Source: Cladopsammia gracilis
Lineage: Eukaryota > Cnidaria > Anthozoa > Scleractinia > Dendrophylliidae
Direction of reading: 5' to 3'
DNA: 64,000 nucleotides
NCBI GenBank assembly: GCA_022457155.1
Contig: JAJGOT010000438.1
Coordinates: 124,001-188,000 of the forward strand
This document shows positions 46,311-57,173 of the stretch, one piece after another. The notes beneath the pieces were generated by a model that was given only the letters and a program-made list of their open reading frames with translations, was not told where the DNA came from and did no database searches. Position numbers and translations under genes: made by a program. Each line of letters opens with the position of its first letter. Within the stretch, counting starts at the first letter, position 1.

Positions 46311-47105
46311 CATCCTCCACCTTGCCTTAGGATGGTGACCCCAATTTTCATTTGTTCAATACTAGAGTCGGTAAAACGGGGTCGATTTTAATAGTTCAGT
46401 CGGTTAACCTATATACCCCAAACCTTGCGTTAGGATGTTGACCCCAATTTTCATTTATTCAATACTGGAGTCGGAAAAACGGGGTCAATTTTAATAGTTC
46501 AGCCGGTTAACATATACACCCTCCACCTTGCCTTAGGATGTTGACCCCAATTTTCATTTGTTCAATACTAGAGTCGGTAAAACGGGGTCAATTTTAATAG
46601 TTCAGTCGGTTAACATATACACTCTCCACCTTGCCTTAGGATGTTGACCCCAATTTTCATTTGTTCAATACTAGAGTCGGTAAAACGGGGTCGATTTTAA
46701 TAGTTCAGTCGGTTAACATATACATCCTTCACCTTGCCTCAGGGTATTGACCCCAATTTTCATTTGTTCAATACTAGAGTCGGTAAAACGGGGTCAATTT
46801 TAATAGTTCAGCCGGTTAACATATACATCCTCCACCTTGCCTTAGAATGTTGACCCCAATTTTCATTTGTTGAATACTAGAGTCGGTAAAACGGGGTCAA
46901 CTTTAATAGTTCAGCCGCTTCACCTATATACTCCAAACCTTGCGTTAGGATGTTGACCCCAATTTTCATTTATTTTATACTAGAGTGGGTAAAACGGGGT
47001 CGATTTCACTGGTTCAGCCCTGAAACCTATACACCCCCCACCTTGCGTTAAGATGTTGACCACAATTTTCATTTATTTAATACTAGGGTCGTTAAAGGGT
47101 TCGAT
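46311..47105 (+). repeat. 103-bp satellite, right block, about 7.7 copies
   Basis: Continuation of the array from 41,935-43,614 with the same unit. Units decay toward 47,105 (ACTAGGGTCGTTAAAGGG). Together the two blocks contain about 24 copies. Confidence 0.92.
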
Positions 47106-48438
47106 TGACTATAGTACAACACATACGGGCCAAGAGAGCCGTTGCACGGGATGTTGCAAACGCGGTATTTTAATACGGACTTTTAGGAAAAGTTCTATAT
47201 ATTTACGCGACTTCCATCATTATCATTCGGCTGCAGAAAGGAGATCGCAAAACGTTTTCTACGCTGAGCAGTAAGGTTTAGGAAGGGTGCCTTACTGAGA
47301 CGAACTGTTTCAAGCTATGTGCATGCCTGCCCAAATCTTTTTTATTTCTGGGCAAGATCAATAAAAAAACTGGTTCCTAATTTTTTAAATTTATTTTTAT
47401 TTTATTTCAGTGTTATGTGTTTATTTTTGCCAAGAACAAATTACAGGGAAGAATAAAACAGAGAAAAACGAAACTGAAAAAATTACATAGATCTTAAAGT
47501 TAAATTGGCGTGGAAGCCTAAAGAAACTACAGAAGCTTATGAATTTAGGCTTCATCATTCATTACATGATTTCAGGTTAAAGCATGGATTTAGTGGGCGA
47601 GTTTAATATTCAGCTCAGCTCGTTTTACCGACTCCAGTATTAAATAAATGAAAATTGGGGTCAACATCTTAACGCAAGGTGGGGGGTATCTAGGTTTCAG
47701 GGCTGAACCAGTGAAATTTTTAATAACCACGTGTTGATAAGAACGGTTTAATTAAACATAAAACCTGTGAAGGCTCAAAGTACGTTGGCTATTTATGCTT
47801 TGAATCGAAAGAATAAACTCCTTTTAGCATTCGTATCTATAATCCGTTTCAATCGTCATCGAAATTAAGCCTGTCGTCTTTTAACAAGAAATGGAAAGAT
47901 ATGGACAAGCATTCACATAGCGTGAAACAGTTGCTTTAAATAATGGTCCTAGTAAGAAGTAGGCAACCTAACGACAAGGAATGCAGAAAGGTGTTAATTG
48001 TGATATTGTTGAAACCGTCCACCTCATTGGCTAAAACATTAAAATCTACCATCACTTCATCAGGTAGCGAATTTATTTCTCTCTTGTTTACTAATTCATT
48101 CCCTTTTAGTGAAAACTATTGCGAGTTTTAATGCAAAAAAAAATTCTGTGGGAAACGCGTAAAATTAGAAGCCTTTCTTGGCCATTGTTTTGGAGTCTCA
48201 CGATTGGATGAAATCTTGTAGCACAAAAGAAACATCACTTTAAAATAAAGTTCCAGTACATTTTATTTTAAAAACATGTTGTCCATAGGTTGATGTATTC
48301 TCAGTACGAAAAGCTAAACATTCTTACGTGAGGAAAGCAAAATGCCGCAGAACAATAGAGGATTGCCTAGTTCTTACACGCATTGTTACTTAAACATATC
48401 ATACCAATAAATTACAGTAGCATTTGATCTCCGGAGTC

Positions 48439-48474
<36 letters not shown>

Positions 48475-49004
48475 CAAATTTTGACAGCGTCTTTATTATA
48501 AGTATTACACTTGCAACTTCACTTTATATGATACGAAAGGCAAACAACTGTTTGCTAAGAAAGCCATAACTATATGAGCTGTTGCCGAGGTACCAGAGTA
48601 CGCAAACGAAAAGACTACTTCACCTTATTAACTTGTTTCTAAGATAAGGAACCCTTGGGCCAGTAAAGGACACTTTTCATATTTACTTTAATTACAGTAA
48701 CGATACAACACACAACATAAAAATACTTCTGATTGGTTGAGAAAGTGGGGAAAATTACTAAGCCTGGCAATGCAAAACCCAAGCAATAGCGAAATTACAT
48801 TATTTATATAATCAGTAAATCATAACATACTGTAAGCTTCTGATATAATGCACAGCTTCAAGCACATAGACGAAATTCCTACATATGCATTTTAAATCCA
48901 TTTACGAAACATACGCCCTGACAAGTATATCGCTAATACACTAACGACTCTATACGAGAGGCTACGACCCTGTAAAAAACCTATTCTCTATTTTCCAATT
49001 CCCC
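47106..49004. other. Intergenic; isolated inverted satellite monomer
   Basis: One unit of the 103-bp satellite lies inverted at about 47,622-47,716 (GAAAATTGGGGTCAACATCT), some 500 bp past the array. A (GAAA)n microsatellite spans 48,440-48,473. No gene was recognised. Confidence 0.6.
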
Positions 49005-49140
49005 ATAATACACTTTGTTTGCCCCCCACATTTTGCATTAACTATTGTTTTGAAATGCTCTTGGGAATATGCAGTCCTTCCAAGAGCATTTAAAAACAAT
49101 AGTTTATGCAAAATTTGAGGAGCAAACCAAGTGTAGTTAT
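49005..49140. mobile_element. Foldback MITE, 136 bp
   Basis: ATAATACACTTTGTTTG pairs with CAAACCAAGTGTAGTTAT, and AACTATTGTTTTGAAATGCT with AGCATTTAAAAACAATAGTT. A full-length hairpin. Confidence 0.75.
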
Positions 49141-49700
49141 CACTTAGGACTGTTCCAACATCATTGTGTGGGGTAATAGCTTTTAAGAAACCAATCTCTT
49201 AAATTTAAAACTCGCCGATCACAAAGTTTCCATAGGTTTTCTCATCATTGTCATCATTCCCCTAAAGTTCCCAAACTGCTCTACAAATCTCATTAAGGTC
49301 CTTTACTTCAGCTGTGTCTAACTCCGGGCCGCTAGGGTCATGAGAATGGGTGTCGACATACATTATGAAACCCTTGGTGATGTAAAACAGAGGTTTTCTC
49401 GTTCAAAATAGTTCATCCGAAAAAAGAGGAACGGGAAGCGATGTCTTCTCGTACAGTAACTGAACGCCAACAGTGTACTGCTCATATTGATCTTTCAGGC
49501 GTACTGGCAAATTGTTTCACACGCCAATATCAAACTAGATTTCTAACACACTTTCTGAGCTTTCTGAACGCAGCTTTCTGAATAGATAGATACCTTGAGG
49601 GTAAACTATCGAGACATAAGTCGTACACCGGTTGCCGCAAACAACATCAATGACGGTACTTGACAAAGGTAAGAAGCAATGTGGGCGAGATCTTCCTCAC

Positions 49701-49936
49701 ATTTAAAGCGTAACCGATCACCAAGCTAATCAAACTGCATGCGTTACTGCCGTTTCGGCCATTGTAGCGCCTTTTACCAACCGGAAAATTATATTCCTCG
49801 GCAGGCGCTGTAAACATCGGGGCTGCACCTATATTGGCAAGGGCATCCAGGACAATGTCTGCAGAATCGCTCCCGCTAACCATTTCACTGCTCTCGTCGC
49901 CTGTCACCTCAGCATCTTCATTGCCATTAACTGATG
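49701..49936 (-). CDS. Exon, probably 3' part of the KDZ-related gene
   Basis: A minus-strand exon of 236 nt between CTTTTCAAAG and the donor TTAAAT|GTGAGG. It encodes an acidic stretch (NGNEDAEVTGDESSEMVSG) and then EEYNFPVGKRRYNGRNGSNA and CSLISLVIGYALN. The G-R-N-G-S-N-A-C block looks conserved, and I have an impression of similar motifs in cnidarian hypothetical proteins, but I cannot name the domain. It is on the same strand and downstream of the KDZ exons. The phase does not join directly to the exon at 50,263-50,413, so an exon is missing or this is a separate gene. Confidence 0.45.
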
Positions 49937-50262
49937 CTTTGAAAAGATAATAGCAAAATTAGGAAAATGGGGCCACTGCTGATAAGGTTTGTGTTTTTAT
50001 GATAGTGTGGATATTTGAAAACTTTTTAGGAATTGTATAGAGAAGATTATTAGAATGCAGGGCCTTGCCTTCCATAAACACTTTCCTCAATTTTTTTTCA
50101 AATTTTCAGAGCCATTAAACTCACTGGTCAATTCGACAATTTACTAGCCTGATATTACTTGGTCACGTCATCTCTTTACTGTTAAGTTCGACTTGATATA
50201 AACCTACTATTATTTTTTAGAATACAGTGTGTTTACCATCTCCAGTTCAAATTAATTTTTAC

Positions 50263-52214
50263 CTTTCCAGGGAAAATTCCCGTTTTTCAACTTCTTTCAT
50301 TTCGACGCAATCATTGGCGGCGGCGAGTCTGTTATACTTTCCAACCGTTTCTCCAAGCTTGATGATGATTGATGATATTTTTGTACGCAACTTTTGGCAT
50401 TGTTTGGATCCATCTAAAGGGAAAAAACAACATAGTCACACCTAATCTTATGGACACCTATTTAACATGAACAGCTCTTTACTTTGGACAGTTTCACTGG
50501 TCCAAAAGATCTAAAATCGATGATAACTCTTACTTCTACAATACGCCATATACTGTCCATTTGGTGTCAGTATTAAATAGGCTGGACTGCAATTACATTT
50601 GGTCTGGAGGAAACTGAGCCACTGACCAACAGATAAAAAGGGCATAAGCCAGGTTACAGCATCATTGAAACAACACATTAACAACAGAAAGAACAACAAC
50701 ATCAACAACATGATTCTTTATTTTTATGTACATTAATTTTAGTAATTTGTATTAATTTTAAGTTCCATGTCTCCAATTAGTCTTTTTTATAGCTTAATAC
50801 TGCAGATGCATAAATTAAATCATTTATTTAAAAGAAAACAAAAGAAATTGTAATCTACATGTATGTAGCCATCCATTCAAGCAGGTTAAAAATTTCATAT
50901 TGACCATTATCATCTGAGGGCAGGGTGTTCATTAGGCATTGGAGATCGGAGAATTCTCCGCCTACTACACAGAATTCTCCGACTAAATTTCGATGGCAAT
51001 ATGTAGCTATCTTCGCTCTTTCATTAATATTCTCCTGTTACTTTACACTATTCTCCTGCTACTACAATTGTTAATGAAAACCCTGGAGGGTCTAGATATA
51101 GTATGGCCTTTTCCATCAACACAGCTTCACCAGCCACAAAGTTGGAACAAGGCTTTGGTAAAATTAGTTTTCTGATCTTTTTTCCATAATATACTCTCAA
51201 CAATCCTGTGCAGCTCCCCTGCTTGGGAGTACACATATCTAAAGCCAGCAAGTGACACAGAAAAGCCTCCCCTGCTGGCAATAGTTGGTGTTTTTCATTG
51301 TACGAGACTACTTCCTCTAAAAATAAAACACCAACAATAGCTACTAATAATGGCTTTAACAACAACAATAGCAACAATGTCCAAAATACATGCACCAATG
51401 CATTTTTTTCAGTAAGAGCTTTATTGTGACAGCATTTTGTAATTTTCCCTGTCTGTATACATGAGACACGACTACATGTATACCAGCTTCCCAGATTCTT
51501 GAGTTAAAAAGGGTAAATTTTAAATGGGTCCCTGTTAAAACAAGACAAACACAGTTAAACTCAATTAGTTACTCTTATGTACTTCATCACCAAGATATCA
51601 CTTAGAGTTAAAAATGCAATCATTGAAAGATAATTTAATACCTTCCAGAAGCATGTGTTTTGTACAACTACCCAATCTTGAAAACTGGCTGTTGATATTC
51701 TCTACTTCCTCTCCAGTTGTTGCTACTGCCCCCTCCCGCCATCGCCCACCCCACAAAGCCTAAGTGAAAAAAGGGACACAATTTCAGTTTTTTTTGCATG
51801 AGGAAAGTAACTTTCTCCACTCACTAGCACAATGGGTAAGGATATGGACAAATCACCTGTGAATTAAGCTTGAGTAACAATTACTATTTATAAAAACTTG
51901 TCCAACAAGTAAAACTTAAGATTTGATTTCACACAAGTCAAGTTTAAATTTTAGATTTTTATGAGCCCTGTGTAGACCAAGGGTATGGGTGGTTAATCTT
52001 CACTGATGAAGTTACCTGATACTCCTCATCACATAAATGTGATTTAACACTTTCTACAGTTCCAGTCACTGGAGCACTACTGTTTACAGAAAATGTAGAA
52101 TGACTTTGGCCGGGTAGAGCCTCTTTAAGCCCCTCAGTATGGAAAATTAAAACCGATCTGCGGACTTCAAACAGATTTTTCAAGACTTCGGTAAATATTA
52201 CAGCACAGTAAATG
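50263..52214 (-). CDS. KDZ-transposase-related multi-exon gene
   Basis: Minus-strand exons with matching phases: about 52,016-52,214 (FTEVLKNLFEVRRSVLIF ... DEEYQ|GTAACT); 51,642-51,759 (acceptor TTTTTTCACTTAG, ALWGGRWREGAVATTGEEVE then NINSQFSRLGSCTKHM); about 51,193-51,322 (acceptor TTATTTTTAG, SYNEKHQLLPAGEAFLCHLL); 50,534-50,621 (WLSFLQTKCNCSPAYLIL, donor GTAAGAG); 50,263-50,413 (KLRTKISSIIIKLGETVGKY, donor GTAAAA). The T-G-E-x-x-E-x-x-N-S-x-x-S-R ... T-K-x-M block matches the conserved C-terminal core of Kyakuja-Dileera-Zisupton transposases, and the last exon resembles their terminal coiled region. Upstream catalytic parts are not visible, so it is a fragment or a domesticated remnant. 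Confidence 0.6.
50920..51140. mobile_element. Repeat-derived segment with GGAGAATTCTCC
   Basis: GGAGAATTCTCCGCC and the TATCTAGACCCTCCAGGG-type block read like a dispersed coral repeat as I remember it. It sits in an intron of the KDZ-related gene. Boundaries are approximate. Confidence 0.3.
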
Positions 52215-52772
52215 CTTTTTTAAAATCCGCACTAAAACTACCACCCGGTGTAATTAATTGATGAAAATCAATCATCGGAAAGCTAATTGAAGAATTGATA
52301 TTAATCGAGAGAAAGTTCTCTGGCTCGAGCATAAACCAAATTTTGTTTCTAAAATGATTTAAAATCAAAAACATGTATTAGTGTGACACAAATATGCATC
52401 AGGAACTGGGTAACATGTTTTAAATTTGTTTACTCGTCGATTCTTTGATACCCTACATGCTCAGAGGCTTTTCTTGCACTCTAATCACTATTATTTTCAC
52501 TTTGGCTCAAATTCCTTTTATCTTTCTCAGGGGAATATATCTTGTAACCCCGCAATCAACTGTCTGAAAAGCCGGATGCAGCCTTGATTTCTCGAAGGGA
52601 ACAATGGGGCTGAAGAATAACTAATTAAAATGCAAGGGGATTATATAATAAAATGCAAGGGGAATAATTCATATTCTCCTTGCAGACATAACCCCCTTGC
52701 ATTTTTGTTGTTCATGAATTACTTCACATTCTTTACATATAAAAAAAGTGCACCTTTATCATACTAAATACG
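52215..52772. other. Intergenic with a small palindrome
   Basis: AAAATGCAAGGGG near 52,629 is inverted as CCCCCTTGCATTTTT near 52,706, giving a hairpin of about 78 bp. This interval would contain the promoter of the gene starting at 52,773. No upstream KDZ exon was found. Confidence 0.45.
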
Positions 52773-52883
52773 ATGTTACGATTAGTGACATTGGTCCGCC
52801 ATCCACTCGGTATAAGAAAAGCATTTCATATTTACGAGTTGCCTCATGCCATGGGAAACTTTTTGCAAGTCTTTTCTAGGAAG
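52773..52883 (+). CDS. First coding exon, possible mitochondrial protein
   Basis: ATG at 52,773 opens 37 codons, MLRLVTLVRHPLGIRKAFHI then YELPHAMGNFLQVFSRK, ending at a perfect donor GGAAG|GTAAGA in phase 0. The first 20 residues are rich in Arg/Lys and hydrophobic residues and have no acidic ones, as in mitochondrial targeting presequences. The family is not recognised. The presumed first intron contains the whole Ngaro-like retrotransposon (53,055-58,377). Later exons were not found in the window. Confidence 0.45.
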
Positions 52884-53054
52884 GTAAGATTTCTCTATAA
52901 CCCCATACATTTATTATGTATGTATGCATCATTGTTGTTGTTGTTGTTGTTTTTTTTTGGCGTTCTGTTGTTTTCTCGTTTGTTTCGGTATGCATAACTA
53001 ACGCATGGGGTTATAGTATACGGAAATCTTGGTTCTGTCCTGGTGAATACAAAT

Positions 53055-53373
53055 AAATTAGTGAACACCAAGAAACGCAGACGTTGGGGCAAAAATGAAT
53101 TTATTGAAAACACAAGCGATAAAATGAAACCCCGGGAGGGTAGGGAGGGTAAAACTAGCGAGGAGAGACCGCGAATGACCTTTGAGATGACGCTAAACTT
53201 GATATGACCAAGGAGAAACTTGATGCTAGCGCAAGAACAATGTGACGCGAGGGGGGTGTCTCTAATTAAGCATTTTGACAAGGCCAAAACAACCAAATTA
53301 GTGAACACCAAGAAACGCAGACGTTGGGGCAAAAATGAATTTATTGAAAACACAAGCGATAAAATGAAACCCC
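53055..53373 (-). repeat. B2-A2-B1 terminal split repeats
   Basis: B copies start AAATTAGTGAACACCAAGAA; the A copy starts AAAACTAGCGAGGAGAGACC. A 17-bp G-rich linker (GGGAGGGTAGGGAGGGT) lies between B2 and A2. The A2-B1 junction (CAACC/AAATTAG) is the form expected from a circular intermediate in which A and B ends are joined. Confidence 0.88.
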
Positions 53374-53426
53374 AAACCCAAAGTGGAGGGAAAAAGGGAA
53401 GAGAAAGAAAAAGGGAGAAAAAAAAA

Positions 53427-55528
53427 TTAAATGGTGACACCGGAGAGACTACCCGAAATTGCCTGCAAAATATCAAGTTTCTTCTTGGTCGATAATTTTA
53501 AGTAAATTAAATATGCATCGCTTTGCCAATCCCCTTGCGCCTTGATGAATTCGGTAGGAGCGCCGCAATTAAAAGCAAAAGTAGCGCCACCCTGGCGAAA
53601 ACTTCTGGATGAAAAATTACCTGGCTCGAGGCCTACTGTGGTAATGCATGATTTGAAAAACCGATTAAAATGTGCGGCGAGAATGGGTTGAAACAACCCG
53701 CTGTGATTGACCATAAACAAAGGCGAGCTAGCAGAATTAGGCACTGTGCTTAAATACCTCTTGAGAGCTGTAACAGGACACATAACTGAATTAGGAATAA
53801 AAGGTAATGGAATTTCTAACACGCGCTGTTTGAACTGTATTGTTTTGGTCCTGTACACCCTGAGAACCGCTCCTGAGGTGGTGAAAGAAACATCTTGGCG
53901 CTTAAGAAAATAAGCGTTAACAGAGTGAGAAGCGGCTACGGTGTATGGCACTAAATTTGAGATGCGAAGAAAAGAAAAAAAACGCAACTAGAAAAAGGGC
54001 ATGCATGCAAATATGCAATTGATTAGACCAATCAAAATGGTGAAAAACATTCAAAAGAATATCAACAGTCACCGGTTGAGTGACACGAACCGAATCACCC
54101 ATAATACGACGAAGTGCCCGCTGCGTGAGAAAAGCATCGTAATCATGCATGAAAGAGAAATCTACTCCAAGTGACTTGTTGATATGCTTGAGAATATTGA
54201 CATAATTAACTAATGAACGGTAACAAGATAAAGATTTAGAAAGGAAAACTAAATAAGCTAAATACGCCTGCTTTGAAACAGGGAATGGGTGAAAGAAGCA
54301 ATGATCACAAAATAATCCCGGCGGTACCAATCAATGAAAATCAATCATTGATTGCCAATCAATACAATCAATAATAATCAATAATAATCCATTGATTGAT
54401 ATTGATTGGTTCAACCAATCAATAAAAATCGATACTCACTCACCCAGACTCCTTAATTGCTATTGATTATTATTGATTTTTATAGATAATCAATAACTGA
54501 TCGTGCAATGTTTGCCGTACTGCCGGAAACACCATACTGAATCTCTCTATTAAGCTTCGCGTATAACGCAAACAGGAAATGTAAGCTTGTCGTCTGCCGT
54601 TTGCCGTCTTATAGTGTATAAAAGCAGGTCTCGTCGCGTACAAATACGGCGGCTGCCGTGACTATCCCTGCCGTTCGCGGGTAAAAATTACGCAATGCTT
54701 AATCTCTCTAATGAGGTAGTTATAAACCCATTAAAAACCATCGCGTGTACCTCAAACGGGAAATGTAAACTTGCCGACTCTGTCACTTGCCGTTACAAAA
54801 TATGTGAAAGCAGGTCTTCTCGCGTTGAAAACGGCAGCTACCTTGACCATCTCTGCCGTTCTTGTGACGTTCTCGTTCTCGTTCCGTTCTTTCTCTGTCC
54901 GTCTTGCGGACACTTCGCTATGACAGACATCCTGTTATCCCGGCAAATATACCTTAACGGTGCTAAAATGTAACTCCCTCTATAACACGAAATACTAAAT
55001 TCTGTCTGCGTGCCGGATCGATATACAATTAAATAGGTAATAAAATGTTGTTGTTCAGTTAATTTTGTTGTTGTAATTTATTTATTCTTTTTACAAAAGC
55101 GAACTTTTGTCACAAATCAGAACAATTACCCTTTACTAGGGCGTTTATTGGAATCGAAAACGGAGATTTTAGTTTTCAATGAAAATCAATATTAATCAAT
55201 AGAAATCAATGATAATCAATGAAAATCGATACTCACTCAACTCCAAGGCATTGATTTTTATTGATTTCCAATACCAATCAATTAATTGGTATTGATTATT
55301 ATTGATTGTTATTGATTATATTGATTATTGCTTTTCATTGATTGGTACCGTCGGGAATAATAGATAAGCGTTCAGTTGTGTTCTCATGTTCCTTTTGGTA
55401 GATTCTTGAAACGCAAAAGACTGAATGTTGTTTGCGTAATCCAACAAATGAGCAGCGTTCTCTGGAAAACAAAAGTAATGATGAGCTCGCGAATAGATCC
55501 GGCTACTCAAGCACGAAGGTAAATACAC
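53427..55528 (-). pseudogene. Tyrosine recombinase of the Ngaro-like element, broken
   Basis: The N-terminal core-binding part starts near 55,528, overlapping the end of the RT frame. The frame is cut by a transposon (54,317-55,355) and resumes at CDHCFFHPFPVSKQAYLAYL. It then slips within an 8-A run near 53,970 and continues LRISNLVPYT ... SSRSFRQGGATFAF ... GDWQSDAYLIYL. The R-x-x-G-G box and the terminal tyrosine of the catalytic domain are visible; the usual His of the H-x-x-R box appears as Arg. The recombinase would insert circular cDNA. As it stands the gene is inactive through the insertion and the frameshift. Confidence 0.82.
54317..55355. mobile_element. 1,039-bp transposon inside the recombinase gene, 6-bp TSD
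   Basis: Inverted ends CGGTACCAATCAATGAAAA and complement lie within AATAAT at 54,311-54,316 and 55,356-55,361. Excision with one AATAAT restores the recombinase reading frame, which fixes the boundaries. Both ends carry dense subterminal ATTGATT/AATCAAT repeats (about 54,324-54,500 and 55,180-55,345). The middle holds two diverged direct copies of a block with ATCTCTCTA and AAGCAGGTCT. No transposase is seen. The superfamily is unclear, because a 6-bp duplication fits few named groups. Confidence 0.82.
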
Positions 55529-57128
55529 TGTCAGGCACGGGACACTCTGTAAGGGAAAGTGCTCCAGTGAGAGACTTGAAACGGTGACAATACTGGCCAG
55601 TGTGAAATCTGCTGAGCGAATCAGCTAACCAATTGTCGCACCCGCGAACTGGACTAACAACAAGCTTTATGTTGTGCAAAGCGAGAAGCAACCAGAGTTC
55701 TCGTAAGCAGCGCTGCATGAAAACATTCGACGAGTGCTGCGAGTTAATCACTGAAACGCAAGTAGTGTTATCGGAAAGAAGTTCTACGCCAAGGCCTTGA
55801 AGCTTGGAGGCCCACAGTTTGATGGAAATGACGATAGTGAGCAGTTCCAACTCGTTAATGTGCCTTTCTTGGGATAGGATGAAATCCGGGAACTCTCTAT
55901 GAAAGCACTCACCGAAGCAAACTGCGCCACAGCCAGTGAGACAAGCGTCGGTGGCGAAAAGCTCAGGATTAGAGATAACGATATCCGATGGAATAACGGA
56001 GACTCCATTATAGTGTTCGAGAAAATAGAGCCACCAGTTTATGTCCGCACGAAGGTCATCGGAGATGGGATGAACCGTCCGTCTGGGTAACGAGGAGCAC
56101 GATCGAAGAGCAGTTAGGAGACGATTCATGAAAGCCCTTCCCGGCCGAACGCAAGCGGACACGTAGGACAGTTTTCCAAGGAGCTGCTGCAAATCGCGCT
56201 TCGTAAAAGACTGCTTATTAAGCCACTTGTTAAGCTCGAATTGCAATTCCGCGACACGGAAAGTAGGAACGGATAAAGTCATGTCTAAAGTATTGATCCA
56301 AATGCCCAAACAAAGCATTTCGTGAGTTGGTGGTGTGTCTTTCTCCGGGGAGTCCATTAAGCCCAATTCTAAAAACAATGAGTTCATCCGCTGAAAAGAG
56401 AGTTCCGAAGAATCGGTGGCTTCGGCGCCGTAAAAATCATCGATATAGACGTCCACAGAGATGCCTTCAGAATTCAAGATGTAAACAACACTCTTTGTGG
56501 TGCGCTGACAGATCATGGTGGCAGAACGTAAACCAAACGGCAGAGCAGTGTGAAAGTACAAAGAACCGTCAATGTACATTCCTAGCAGCGGGTAATCCTG
56601 CGGGTCAATAGGGATCTGACGATACGCGCGCCGAAGATCTTTTTTAAAAACATGACAGCCACGGCCCTTGGTGTTGACAAACTCTACTAAACGGTCAATC
56701 CCTGGAAGGCGTAACTTGAAGAATTGATCCAAATAATGATCTGAGCTGATACCATCATTCACAGACGAACCTTCAGGAAAGCTGAGATCATGAACGACAC
56801 GTAGCTCGTCCGAGTCACGCTTGGGTACACAAAGAAGAGGTGAAATAACGCAGTCCGTGTTGAAGGGATTAGAACGAAATGGACCAAACACTGATTGATA
56901 GGATAGTTCCTTGGCAATGTAAGTGGACAAATATGTCGAGTTCTGAACGGCAGAAGGATGATTGCGAAAAGATGAAGCAGCCAGAATGTCAGACTGATAA
57001 TTAATAGGCCAGCCATACCAAAGAAAATCAATGATGGCGCGATCTTGATAATGTTCTAAATAATTAGACCAAACATCAACGTTGAAACGCGAATAAACCA
57101 AACGTTTAGCGCCCAAGAAATTAGGCAA
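55503..57128 (-). CDS. Reverse transcriptase-RNase H of the Ngaro-like element
   Basis: About 541 codons without a stop. The reverse transcriptase has the first catalytic Asp in FKKDLRRAYRQIPID (about residue 164), the LPFGLRSAT motif, and the YIDD box (about 228-231). The RNase H domain follows with FATDACLTGCGAV, INELELLTI, LLSDNTTCVSVINS and NWLADSLSR. The order and the DIRS-type sequence fit tyrosine-recombinase retrotransposons. The start is uncertain: no ATG lies at the nominal start, and the frame opens just after the Gag stop, so translation may use a shift or a non-ATG start. It appears intact and would copy the element's RNA. Confidence 0.88.
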   Translation of the reverse strand: MPNFLGAKRLVYSRFNVDVWSNYLEHYQDRAIIDFLWYGWPINYQSDILAASSFRNHPSAVQNSTYLSTYIAKELSYQSVFGPFRSNPFNTDCVISPLLCVPKRDSDELRVVHDLSFPEGSSVNDGISSDHYLDQFFKLRLPGIDRLVEFVNTKGRGCHVFKKDLRRAYRQIPIDPQDYPLLGMYIDGSLYFHTALPFGLRSATMICQRTTKSVVYILNSEGISVDVYIDDFYGAEATDSSELSFQRMNSLFLELGLMDSPEKDTPPTHEMLCLGIWINTLDMTLSVPTFRVAELQFELNKWLNKQSFTKRDLQQLLGKLSYVSACVRPGRAFMNRLLTALRSCSSLPRRTVHPISDDLRADINWWLYFLEHYNGVSVIPSDIVISNPELFATDACLTGCGAVCFGECFHREFPDFILSQERHINELELLTIVISIKLWASKLQGLGVELLSDNTTCVSVINSQHSSNVFMQRCLRELWLLLALHNIKLVVSPVRGCDNWLADSLSRFHTGQYCHRFKSLTGALSLTECPVPDSVFTFVLE

Positions 57129-57173
57129 GTCAAAAGCTCTTACCTCGTTACAAAAGCTTACGAGAGAGCGTAG

